64,000 bases of DNA from Lachnospiraceae bacterium. GTDB lineage: Bacteria > Bacillota > Clostridia > Lachnospirales > Anaerotignaceae. The stretch is taken from the NCBI GenBank assembly GCA_019422065.1, contig JAHZEA010000007.1, positions 6,720 through 70,719 of the forward strand, given 5' to 3'. A model generated the notes under the pieces. The model did not search any database. It worked only from the letters and a program-made list of their open reading frames with translations, and was not told the DNA's origin. A program made the translations under genes and the position numbers. The first letter of the stretch is position 1, and each line of letters starts with the position of its first letter. Positions 26,592-34,871 of the stretch are shown here, piece by piece.

Positions 26592-27254
26592 TTATCTAAC
26601 ATCACTTTGGAACGCTATAGCTTTTCCTAATATATGAATATTATTAAGTTCGTTATCAGTATATATTAAGTCCTCATAATTTGAATTCTCTGGTTTTAAA
26701 ATCAAGATATTTTTTTCTTTATAGTATATCACTCTTTTTAATGTAGCCTCGTTATCAATAACTACAGCAGCAATTTCGCCATTTTCTACCATATCCTGCT
26801 TTTGAATAAATACAATATCTCCGTCAAGTATACGAGCATTTACCATACTGTCACCTTTAGCTTTTAAGCAAAAATCAGCATGTATATCTGAACCAGCTAT
26901 GACATAGCTCTCTCTGTCTTCATTACAAAAAATTGGTTTTCCGCAAGCTATTTCCCCAAGTAAAGGAAATTTTTTTAATTTAATGGGATATATGTTATCA
27001 AATTCAGGAGTAGTATTATTTGTTCTATCGTTAAGTCCTAATAAATATTCAGGAGTAACATTTAAAGCATTTGATAATATTTTTAATTTATTTAATGGAA
27101 TTGAGCCTATTTTACCGCTTTCATACCTCTGTAAAGTTGATTTACTTAATCCAGTTTTATCAGCTAAATCTTGAAAGCTATAATTTAATTCTATTCGTTT
27201 GTTTTTTATTCTCTTAACAATTTCTGCCATACGTTCATGCTCGCTTTTATCCAA
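26592..27254 (-). CDS. Phage CI/LexA-like repressor (XRE HTH + S24 peptidase)
   Basis: Maintains lysogeny by binding operators, and is expected to self-cleave when RecA is activated. Residues about 8-75 are an XRE helix-turn-helix (IELNYSFQDLADKTGLSKSTLQRYESGK). Residues about 105-215 are a S24 peptidase with Ala-Cys-Gly cleavage-like ACGKP, catalytic Ser in KGDSMVNA and Lys in ATLKRVIYY. TTG 27254 has AGAAGGTG at 5 nt. It is divergent from the sigma-DUF262 gene and the shared intergenic carries two dyads. Complete and probably functional. Confidence 0.88.
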   Translation of the reverse strand: MDKSEHERMAEIVKRIKNKRIELNYSFQDLADKTGLSKSTLQRYESGKIGSIPLNKLKILSNALNVTPEYLLGLNDRTNNTTPEFDNIYPIKLKKFPLLGEIACGKPIFCNEDRESYVIAGSDIHADFCLKAKGDSMVNARILDGDIVFIQKQDMVENGEIAAVVIDNEATLKRVIYYKEKNILILKPENSNYEDLIYTDNELNNIHILGKAIAFQSDVR

Positions 27255-27280
27255 ATTAGCACCTTCTTTCTTTTTATAGT

Positions 27281-27309
27281 ATTATATCTAAATTGATTTA
27301 TAAATGCAA
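27281..27309 (-). promoter_or_regulatory. Repressor promoter
   Basis: Minus strand TTGCAT (27304-27309), 17-base spacer, TATAAT (27281-27286). The -35 lies inside the first operator dyad, which suggests autoregulation. Confidence 0.75.
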
Positions 27310-27330
27310 CACAAAAATGAAAAATGTTGC
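27306..27330. promoter_or_regulatory. Putative repressor operator 1
   Basis: GCAACA (27306-27311) and TGTTGC (27325-27330) form a dyad covering the repressor -35 and lying just before the rightward -35. Confidence 0.6.
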
Positions 27331-27339
27331 TTATATGGG

Positions 27340-27368
27340 TTGACATTCACGAAACATTAAGGTATTCT
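27340..27368 (+). promoter_or_regulatory. Rightward promoter for the sigma-DUF262 gene
   Basis: TTGACA (27340-27345), 17-base spacer, TATTCT (27363-27368). Flanked by both operator dyads; predicted to be shut in the lysogen. Confidence 0.7.
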
Positions 27369-27387
27369 GTTAGTAAATCCTATAAAT

Positions 27388-27403
27388 GCAACGGAAGTGT
27401 TGC
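27388..27403. promoter_or_regulatory. Putative repressor operator 2
   Basis: GCAAC-N6-GTTGC dyad just downstream of the rightward transcription start, sharing its half-site with operator 1 but with a shorter spacer. Confidence 0.55.
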
Positions 27404-27476
27404 GAATATAATACAGATTGAAAAATCAAAAAAATATTTTTATATAGAGAAATATAAAAGTAAGGTGGTGTATTTA

Positions 27477-29567
27477 ATGAACAGAATGGAATTAAATGAT
27501 ATTCAAATAGAATTACTTGAAAATTATTGTAGCAACAATATGAGTAACTTAAAAAAAATATGTAAGTTTGTATGGGGAAATAAAGGAATTCCCAATTATT
27601 ATCATGATGATTTATATAGTGATGCAATGAAAGTTTTGCTGGAAAGCATTAATACTTATGATTCAAATAGTAATACAAAATTTATTACATATTTAACAAA
27701 CAATATTAAGTTATCTTATAGAGAATGGTACAGAGATAATTATTTGCGAGCTAAAAGAAATAATATCAAATTTGATGAAAATGGGAAAATTGAAAAAGAT
27801 GAAAATGGAAATCCCGTTATAATTTCAAACATATCGTTGGATGCACCATCTGAAGAAGGTATTAATTTAGTAGAAAAAATCTCAAGTTATAGTATTGAAG
27901 AAAGGGTTTTCTTAAATGAGTTGAGCGAAAATACTTCTGTATATTTAAGTAAACTAACACCATTACAAAAGCATATCGCATATTTGATTATGTGTGGATA
28001 TAAGCTTAGGGAAATAAAATATAAATTAAATTTAACAAATAAACAATTCACTAATCAATTAAAGTTTATGCGATGTTTTGAAAATACTAATTTGTTAAAT
28101 GTTAAGAAAAATACTTTGGAGGAGCCATTAATGAAAGAAGAAAAAGTAGAGCAGACATTTGAAAAAAGTAAAATTGAAAGATATTCAATAGCATCTATTA
28201 TTAAAAAAATGAAAAACGGGACATTACGTTATGACCACCCACTGCAAAGAGCAACGGATCAACACAGCATAAAAATGAAAAGTAATCTTATATCTGATAT
28301 TTTACAAGGAAATCCAATTCCAGGACTTGTATTTGCTGAACAAGTTATAAATGGAATTTCAATAATTTGGAATTTGGATGGAAAACAACGTTCAACAAAT
28401 ATTAAGGAGTTTAGTGAAGATAAATTTAAGATTTCTAAAAATGTTAGGAGAAACTTAATTAAATACCAGTCTTTTATTAAAGATGAAAACAATAATACTA
28501 TTTTTGAAAATGGTTTTCCAAAAGCACAATGGGCAGAGTTTGATATTTCAAATAAAAAATTTTCACAGCTACCTAGTGAATTACAAGATAAATTTATGGA
28601 TTATTGTTTTGATGTAACTTTGTACCTAAACTGCTCAAACGAGGATATTGCTTATCACATTGAACGTTATAACGATGGAAAACAAATGGGGTCATCTCAA
28701 AAAGGTTTAATTAAACTTGGAGAAGACTTTGCACGTAAGGTGAGGGAAATTTCGAACATGCAATTTTTCTGTGAAAATGGATTTAATTTTACTCAAAAGA
28801 AAAATGGTACTATTGACAGAGTTTGTATGGAAGCTATTATGGCAACAGATTTTATTGATAGCTGGAAGACGTCTCCGGAAGATATTGCTAATTTTTTAAA
28901 AATAAATGCTACAGAAGAAAATTTCGACGAACTTCAAGATACTGTTGAAAGACTTGAAAATATTGTAACAGAAGATATTGGAGAATTGTTTGACAAAAAA
29001 GATACTTTTATTTATTTTACTGCTTTTTCTAATTTTAAACACATTAAGCAGGATGATAATAAGTTTATAGAATTTTTGAGTAAATATGGTCAGTACATAC
29101 AGAAAAAATTCGTTGAAATAGAAGAAGGAAATAATGGGAAAAAGAGATCGACTAAAGATAAATCTGTTATAATGGAAAAAATAATGTTTATAACAGATTT
29201 AATGAATAAATATTTTAATTTAGAATTAGAAACAAACAAAGAAAATAAAATGACTGTAGAAAATTTTATATCTGAAGCTGTAGATATACCATTTAGTCAA
29301 GTTGAAGAAAATTTGGAATGCTATCAAGATGATTTAAAAATATTAAAACAAAATAATATAAAATTTGATTCAAAACTACAGGAACAAGAAAATGATATAG
29401 CTTTATTGGCCATAATTGCTTATGGATATAAGAATGATATAACGATTGATAATTGGATGGAAAAATATTCAAAAAAAACTACTGTTTATAGTAAAAATCC
29501 AAAAGAAAGTTTTGAATTAATGAAAAAAGATTTAAACGATTATATAAAAAAGTTTGATATAGCTTAA
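27477..29567 (+). CDS. Fusion of a sigma-70-like N-terminus and a DUF262 (ParB-like DGKQR) domain
   Basis: ATG 27477 is chosen because AAGGTGGTG lies 6 nt before it; upstream in-frame codons belong to the promoter region. About 696 residues. Residues 40-90 resemble sigma region 2 (YHDDLYSDAMKVLLESINTYDSNS-type, then TKFITYLTNNIKLSYREW). Residues 155-200 resemble sigma region 4 (LTPLQKHIAYLIMCGYKLREIKYKL). From about 235 a DUF262 domain begins (RYDHPLQRATDQ, ISIIWNLDGKQRSTNIKEF), as in GmrSD-type restriction proteins and ParB-like NTPases. A helical C-terminal domain follows; no HNH motif is seen. Under repressor control, it could redirect transcription, act on DNA, or be defensive. Confidence 0.75.
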   Translation: MNRMELNDIQIELLENYCSNNMSNLKKICKFVWGNKGIPNYYHDDLYSDAMKVLLESINTYDSNSNTKFITYLTNNIKLSYREWYRDNYLRAKRNNIKFDENGKIEKDENGNPVIISNISLDAPSEEGINLVEKISSYSIEERVFLNELSENTSVYLSKLTPLQKHIAYLIMCGYKLREIKYKLNLTNKQFTNQLKFMRCFENTNLLNVKKNTLEEPLMKEEKVEQTFEKSKIERYSIASIIKKMKNGTLRYDHPLQRATDQHSIKMKSNLISDILQGNPIPGLVFAEQVINGISIIWNLDGKQRSTNIKEFSEDKFKISKNVRRNLIKYQSFIKDENNNTIFENGFPKAQWAEFDISNKKFSQLPSELQDKFMDYCFDVTLYLNCSNEDIAYHIERYNDGKQMGSSQKGLIKLGEDFARKVREISNMQFFCENGFNFTQKKNGTIDRVCMEAIMATDFIDSWKTSPEDIANFLKINATEENFDELQDTVERLENIVTEDIGELFDKKDTFIYFTAFSNFKHIKQDDNKFIEFLSKYGQYIQKKFVEIEEGNNGKKRSTKDKSVIMEKIMFITDLMNKYFNLELETNKENKMTVENFISEAVDIPFSQVEENLECYQDDLKILKQNNIKFDSKLQEQENDIALLAIIAYGYKNDITIDNWMEKYSKKTTVYSKNPKESFELMKKDLNDYIKKFDIA

Positions 29568-30357
29568 AAGAGAATTTTATTTAATTAATAAAAAATGAGG
29601 TTGTATTTTGCCATACAATTTAACAGAAAATAAAAATAGTATTTTTAAACATTAGGAGCAAGTAAACAGGATAAAAAGAAAGAAAAATAAATGATTATTA
29701 TGCAACAGACACTATTTCAATAGATTAATTAATAAAAGACGGTGGAGTTACTTTCACAAACCAATATGCGAGTATGAATGTGAAAAAGGTAATTTGTTGA
29801 AAAATTAAAAGAATATGTTTACAACGTTTTATCAACAGACTTGATTGATAGTTTGAAAAATGCGAATTACAACATATAAATCTATGGAATTTGTGAGTGT
29901 GTATTATAAGCCAATATCTGTCATACCTACTGGTTATCTTATTAAGATTTTAATGATGGAAATACCAGAGTATACCATCTGTAATTTAGTTAAAATATAG
30001 ATTGTTAAAAAATAAAATAATATGCGATATTGAAAGCGGAAAGAGAATTGGCAACATTACCAAATGTAATTGAGTTAAGCAAACAAACTGGAATTGAATT
30101 TAATTTAATGGCTAAAATTTGAATTGATAAATTGTATAAATATTTTATGGAAATAAATTTAAAATTTTCTTTATAATTACTAATCAAATTATTTTTCAAG
30201 TTTCATTTCAAAAAAGATAATATAAATATGTGATAATATTCTTAATAATCTTTAAAGATGTGGTGTATATGCTCTTTTGTATGTATTAAAGTGTTATTTT
30301 ATTTGAATATATATTTTTTTATAGAACAATACTGTGCTTAATTGATTTTAAAATATT
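29568..30357 (+). pseudogene. Right prophage end: decayed gene remnants, no intact gene
   Basis: Coherent but broken pieces occur on the plus strand: DYYATDTISID (TAA) LIKDGGVTFTNQYASMNVKKVIC (TGA), VEKLKEYVYNVLSTDLIDSLKNAN, KPISVIPTGYLIKILMMEIPEY, and AERELATLPNVIELSKQTGI ending at 30121. Stops of all three kinds separate them. I see nothing in 30,130-30,357 and no recognisable attachment site. Confidence 0.45.
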
Positions 30358-30382
30358 AAAACCGCCTGATATTTTAGGCGGC
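30358..30382 (-). terminator. Intrinsic terminator of the PLP-enzyme gene
   Basis: Minus strand GCCGCCT pairs with AGGCGGT, followed by TTTTAAT, starting 35 bases after the stop at 30417. Confidence 0.7.
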
Positions 30383-30416
30383 TAGTTTGTATTAAATAAT
30401 AATGTTTTTATTGATT

Positions 30417-31586
30417 TCAATAATTATCAAGAGCATATTTTAAGTCTGCTATAATGTCTTTTGCACTTTCAAGTCCTACACTCATTCTGAAAAATCCATT
30501 TTGAAATTCAGAAGGATAATTTTTAATTTTTGCATCATTTTTTGAGGTGTGAACTATAAGTGTGTCAGTGTCGCCTAATGAAAGGGCATAAGTTATTAAA
30601 CTGAGTTTATTTAAAAATTCTTTCTGTTTTAAGTCATCACCTTTTATGCCAAAGCAGAGCATACCGGAAAAACCACTCATTTGTTTTAAAGCCAGTTTAT
30701 GCTGAGGATGGATTTCAAGGCCGGGATAGTAAACAAATGTTACATTGTTTTGATTTTGAAGAAATTCTGCAATTTCCATAGCGTTATTGCTGTGTTTTTC
30801 CATTCTTAAAGGAAGTGTCATAAGCCCTCTGTCTATAATCCATGCATTAAAAGGACTTATAATTCCGCCTGTATTAATCATGGCACCAAGTTTTATTTTT
30901 TCTATTATTTCTTTTGTTGAACTTACACATCCACCCATAGCGTCACCATGACCGTTTATGTATTTAGTCATACTGTGTATGCTTATGTCTGCTCCTAAGT
31001 CAAGAGGTTTTTGATATATTGGGCTTGCAAATGTTCCGTCTACAGATAAAAGTATGTTATGAGCCTTTGCCAATTTTGAAATTTCAGATATGTCGCTTAT
31101 ACCTGTTGTAGGATTGCCTGGTGTTTCAACATGTATAAGCTTTGTATTTTCTTTTATATGATTTTTAATTTCGTTAATGTTAGTTGTGTCTACAAAATCA
31201 GCTTCTATTTTATATCTTTCTGTCAACATTCCGCCAAAAAGTTTGTTAACAGCAGCATAGCAGACCTTTGAGCATATTACATGAGAACCTGTAGGAAGAA
31301 ATGTCCAAAAAACAGCAGATAATGCGGCTACACCGCTGGCAAAAAGTGCGCAGTCTTGAGCATGTTCTATTGCAGCCATTTTTGCTTCAAGTGAAAATTG
31401 ATTATCTGAACCGTTTCTTGTGTATATTCCGTGGCCTACGCCGCTCCAATTAGGCTCATCGTCTTTTGGTAAATGATATATGTTAGACAACACAATAGGC
31501 TCACGCACTGGTGAACCGGGTTCATAGTTTTTATGTGTCCCATGTATACATATAGTATCTACGTCAAATGAATTGTTTTTAGTCAT
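30417..31586 (-). CDS. Cys/Met metabolism PLP-dependent enzyme (gamma-/beta-lyase family)
   Basis: Acts on sulfur amino acids or O-acyl-homoserine by PLP chemistry. Diagnostic motifs: YTRNGSDNQFSLEAKMAAIEHA, FASGVAAL, HVETPGNPTTG, SVDGTFASPIYQKPLDLGADISIHSMTKYINGHGD with the PLP lysine, and RMSVGLESAKDII. I place the start at ATG 31586. Family members include cystathionine gamma-lyase, methionine gamma-lyase and O-acetylhomoserine sulfhydrylase; these motifs do not separate them, although the lone gene beside an AraC regulator favours a catabolic lyase. First complete chromosomal gene to the right of the prophage. Confidence 0.85.
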   Translation of the reverse strand: MTKNNSFDVDTICIHGTHKNYEPGSPVREPIVLSNIYHLPKDDEPNWSGVGHGIYTRNGSDNQFSLEAKMAAIEHAQDCALFASGVAALSAVFWTFLPTGSHVICSKVCYAAVNKLFGGMLTERYKIEADFVDTTNINEIKNHIKENTKLIHVETPGNPTTGISDISEISKLAKAHNILLSVDGTFASPIYQKPLDLGADISIHSMTKYINGHGDAMGGCVSSTKEIIEKIKLGAMINTGGIISPFNAWIIDRGLMTLPLRMEKHSNNAMEIAEFLQNQNNVTFVYYPGLEIHPQHKLALKQMSGFSGMLCFGIKGDDLKQKEFLNKLSLITYALSLGDTDTLIVHTSKNDAKIKNYPSEFQNGFFRMSVGLESAKDIIADLKYALDNY

Positions 31587-31723
31587 TTTATACACCCGCT
31601 TTCCATTTAATTTACAACAAATACTTCAATTAAAATTGTATATATTTTTTATATTTTTGCTATTTAATTTTGTTTTATTAGATGTATAATTGTTATGTAA
31701 TTTTGTTATTAATGGAGGCTGTC

Positions 31724-32953
31724 ATGTATAATCATATTGGCTTGGGAAAAATAAAATCATTCAGTTTTTTAGATGATTTAAGAAGTGAAAGAGGGGGAAA
31801 AGAAACATTAAATTCTGGCTCGGAATTTGTTTTTAACTCAGGCGAGGATGTAAAACTAATATATATTTCAAATGGAAGCGGAATTATTAGATTTAACAAA
31901 AAAGAGTTTGTTGTAAGAACAAATGATATTTTTTTTACTTTTCCAGAATATGATTATACTATTTCTTCTCAGACTGATAAAAAAACTGAGTTTTACTGGT
32001 GCAGTATGGTTGGAAGCAATGTAAACATATTTTTGGATTATATTAACATAACTGTTTTTTCTCCTGTTCTAAGAGGTGTAAATAATACAAATATAGCTAG
32101 GGAAATGCGGATTTTAAAATCTGCCTATACGGATTTGTCACTGGCTGATTATATGAATTATAAAGGATGCCTTTATAAAATATGTGCTATGCTTATTAAT
32201 GATTTTTCTGTTAGTGAATGGAGAAAAATACCTCATACAAGTAAAGAAATATTATATAGTGGAATTTGGAAGCCTTGGCCTTCTGAAAATGATGTAGATA
32301 AAGGCGAATACTATTCGTGCCAAGAAAACAGTTTTGCTGAACTGGCTTTTTACGGAACAGGTATTAAATGGTATGGTGTTATGAATTTTGACTGTGGTAT
32401 GGCGGATATTATAATTGACCAGAATTATGTTGTTACAGTAGATACATACAGTCCTGAAAGGATTACGGGACAAATTTTATATTCTGATAATACACTGCCA
32501 GAAGGAAATCATGTTATAAAAATACTTTGTTCCGGTGCCAATAATAAGCTTTCAAAAGGCAAAGATATTGTTATAGAAGGCTTTCAGGTCAGGTCTTCTG
32601 AAAACAGCTGTATTATTGAGGAAAAAACTTTATCTTCGTCTTTTAAGAAAGTAATTGAGTACATGAACAATAATTATATGAAAAACGAAAGCATAAGTGA
32701 TATAGCTGATAAAATTAAAATGTCTAGGTGTTTTTTTACAACTGAGTTTAAGAAACAAACAGGCTACTCGCCAAAGCAATATATAAATAATATTAGAATA
32801 AAAAAGGCAAAAGAGTTATTAAGGTGTACTGATTATACAATTATGGAAATTTCGGATTTATGCGGATTTAATGATGTTTCGTATTTTATGAAGTGTTTTA
32901 AAAAATACGAAAATATGACTGTAGGACAGTACAGAAAAGCCAATAAATTATAA
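31724..32953 (+). CDS. AraC-family regulator with an inserted carbohydrate-binding-like domain
   Basis: ATG 31724 has GGAGG at 5 nt and is preferred over in-frame ATG 31682. About 409 residues. Residues 20-110 resemble the AraC sensor cupin (GSGIIRFNKKEFVVRTNDIFFTFP). Residues about 175-285 form a beta-sandwich like those attached to glycoside hydrolases (YSGIWKPWPSENDV, AELAFYGTGIKWYGV, MADIIIDQNYVVTVDTYS, GNHVIKILCSG). Residues 305-405 are the double helix-turn-helix (ISDIADKIKMSRCFFTTEFKKQTGYSP, IMEISDLCGFNDVSYFMKCFK). It probably senses a sugar and is divergent from the PLP enzyme. Confidence 0.85.
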   Translation: MYNHIGLGKIKSFSFLDDLRSERGGKETLNSGSEFVFNSGEDVKLIYISNGSGIIRFNKKEFVVRTNDIFFTFPEYDYTISSQTDKKTEFYWCSMVGSNVNIFLDYINITVFSPVLRGVNNTNIAREMRILKSAYTDLSLADYMNYKGCLYKICAMLINDFSVSEWRKIPHTSKEILYSGIWKPWPSENDVDKGEYYSCQENSFAELAFYGTGIKWYGVMNFDCGMADIIIDQNYVVTVDTYSPERITGQILYSDNTLPEGNHVIKILCSGANNKLSKGKDIVIEGFQVRSSENSCIIEEKTLSSSFKKVIEYMNNNYMKNESISDIADKIKMSRCFFTTEFKKQTGYSPKQYINNIRIKKAKELLRCTDYTIMEISDLCGFNDVSYFMKCFKKYENMTVGQYRKANKL

Positions 32954-32956
32954 TCA

Positions 32957-32997
32957 AAAAATGTCTGGTTTAATATTTAACTATACCAGACATTTTT
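32957..32997. terminator. Bidirectional terminator between convergent regulators
   Basis: AAAAATGTCTGGT pairs with ACCAGACATTTTT around a 15-base loop; A and T tracts on each side serve both the AraC gene and the sigma-54 regulator gene. Confidence 0.8.
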
Positions 32998-32999
32998 TA

Positions 33000-34445
33000 T
33001 TAAATATATGTTGAATGAATATTATACTTTATCATTCTTCTTCTTAATGTTGAAACGCTTATATTAAGTTCTTTTGCTACAAGTGAGCGTGAACCATTGT
33101 ATTTAATTAGAAGGGTTTGAATTTCATTTTTTTCATTTTCTTCAAATAATTCTTTGGCAGAGTATTTTTTATTAGTTTTTTGCTCAGGCATAGTGGTGTT
33201 TTTTTCGGGCAATGGTTTATTTATTTTTGTAAATTCACTTGTGTAGCCTTCAAAAAATTTATTAATGCTTTCGGTAGTTCCAAAGTTTTCGCTGTAAACA
33301 GACTGCATTGTTAACACAAAACGCTCAAGTATATTTTCTAGTTCTCTTATATTTCCCGGGAAATTATAATTTTTCATTAAATCTATTAAAACCTCAAGCT
33401 CATTGCTTAAATCTATATTTTTGAATTTTTTAATATAATATTTGCTGAAAGCCTCAATATCTTCTGGTCTTTCCCTTAGAGGTATAATATTTACACTAAG
33501 AACATTTAAACGGTACCATAAATCTAATCTAAAATTACCGTTTTCAACTTCTTCTCTTAAATTTTTATTTGTTGCGGCTACAACACGTACATCAACAGGT
33601 ATTATTTTTCCACTTCCTACAGGACGCACTTCTTTTTCCTGAAGAACCCTTAAAAGTTTCGATTGAAATGAAAGAGGCATTTCGCCTATTTCGTCTAAAA
33701 AAATTGTGCCTTGATGAGCTTCTTGAAAAAGGCCTATCTTTCCGCCTTTACGCGCTCCGGTAAAAGATGAATCGCTGTAGCCGAAAAGCTCTGTTTCAAG
33801 TATGCTTTCTGTTAATGTTGAACAGTTTAAAGCCACAAAAGGACCGTTTTTTCTGTTGCTGGCATTATGAATGCTTTGAGCAAAAAGTTCTTTTCCTGTT
33901 CCGCTTTCGCCCTGTATTAATATAGGAAATGGTGATGCAGAGTAGGTTTTGGCTATATTTATTAAATGCTTCATTTGCTCGTTTGCTGTTATAAAGTCAT
34001 CAAATGAATATTTTGCCAAGTGGCCTTTTTCCTGCAAATTCTTTCTAATATTCAGCTCAAGTTCTTGGTAATGCTTAACATCTTTTGTAGTACTGAAAGC
34101 ACCTATGGTATTATTTCCTGCTTCTATAATAGGAAATCTGTTTATAACTACTTTATTATTATTCTTTAAAGATTCTATAGAGTACTTTTCAGCATTTTTG
34201 GGATTTTTTAAAAGGTTAAGCAATTTGGATTTAGGAAAGGATTCTGTTATGCTTTTGCCTATTAAAAAATTTGGAAGATGAGAATATTTTTTTGTTGTTA
34301 ATTCGTTAAGATATATTATTTTTCCGTCTTTATCTATTACTGTAACACCTATATCAGACTCTTTTAGTAATTTTTTAAATGCTTCAGATAATATACAGAG
34401 AGTTTTATATTCTTCAGCGCTTATTTCAATTTTATTTGTGTCCAT
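33000..34445 (-). CDS. Sigma-54-dependent activator with PAS sensor
   Basis: 481 residues: a PAS-type sensor (about 10-130, DIGVTVIDKDGKIIYLNE), an AAA+ core (about 155-385) with Walker A GESGTGKE, Walker B TIFLDEIGEMP, arginine finger region FRLDLWYRLNVL, and a Fis-type helix-turn-helix (SRSLVAKELNISVSTLRRRM). The sigma-54 contact loop reads SDSSFTGA instead of the usual GAFTGA, as in some RocR-like members; FTGA is retained. It is divergent from the CoA-transferase operon, whose -24/-12 promoter it should drive when a small ligand binds the PAS domain. Start ATG has GGAGG. Confidence 0.9.
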   Translation of the reverse strand: MDTNKIEISAEEYKTLCILSEAFKKLLKESDIGVTVIDKDGKIIYLNELTTKKYSHLPNFLIGKSITESFPKSKLLNLLKNPKNAEKYSIESLKNNNKVVINRFPIIEAGNNTIGAFSTTKDVKHYQELELNIRKNLQEKGHLAKYSFDDFITANEQMKHLINIAKTYSASPFPILIQGESGTGKELFAQSIHNASNRKNGPFVALNCSTLTESILETELFGYSDSSFTGARKGGKIGLFQEAHQGTIFLDEIGEMPLSFQSKLLRVLQEKEVRPVGSGKIIPVDVRVVAATNKNLREEVENGNFRLDLWYRLNVLSVNIIPLRERPEDIEAFSKYYIKKFKNIDLSNELEVLIDLMKNYNFPGNIRELENILERFVLTMQSVYSENFGTTESINKFFEGYTSEFTKINKPLPEKNTTMPEQKTNKKYSAKELFEENEKNEIQTLLIKYNGSRSLVAKELNISVSTLRRRMIKYNIHSTYI

Positions 34446-34527
34446 TTTTCTTCCTCCTTTCTACTTATATAAAGAGCAATTTTTATGCCAAATTTTTGGG
34501 TATTAACAATATTGTTATATTAGGCTT

Positions 34528-34552
34528 TGTTTGTTTTATATATTAAACAAAA
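34528..34552. promoter_or_regulatory. Possible upstream activator site
   Basis: TTTGTTT and AAACAAA half-sites separated by about eight bases form a dyad 230 bases upstream of the sigma-54 promoter, a usual enhancer distance. A weaker related AAAACA...TTTTGTTTT element lies at about 34709-34729. Confidence 0.4.
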
Positions 34553-34782
34553 TAAATATATATTATGTCAAATAAAAAGTATAATTTTTAATTATTTGAT
34601 GTTCATAATTGAACAAAATATTCAAATATAAATAAAAAAATCAATATTAAAAGGGCTTATTTTATTTATAAATATCGTATTGGATTTATAAAAATTTAAT
34701 ATTCAACATAAAACAGAACGGATTTTGTTTTGTAATACATGTTTTATGATGTTTTTGACTTTATAAGAATTAACTATACTTT

Positions 34783-34798
34783 TGGCACGGGTTTTGCT
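34783..34798 (+). promoter_or_regulatory. Sigma-54 (-24/-12) promoter
   Basis: TGGCAC, 5 bases, TTGCT matches the sigma-54 consensus TGGCAC-N5-TTGCA except the last base. It lies about 75 bases before the CoA-transferase ATG and faces the divergent activator gene. Confidence 0.9.
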
Positions 34799-34871
34799 CT
34801 TTATATATGTGCAGGATAAAAAACTTTAATGGCCATAGAGTTTTATCATTAAGAAAGGGTGTGATTAATAT

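Noticed and set aside
1..30200. Whole-prophage TAG-to-Gln recoding
   Set aside because: The long tail and polymerase genes contain no internal TAG, and other remnants are broken by TAA and TGA, so decay explains most cases.
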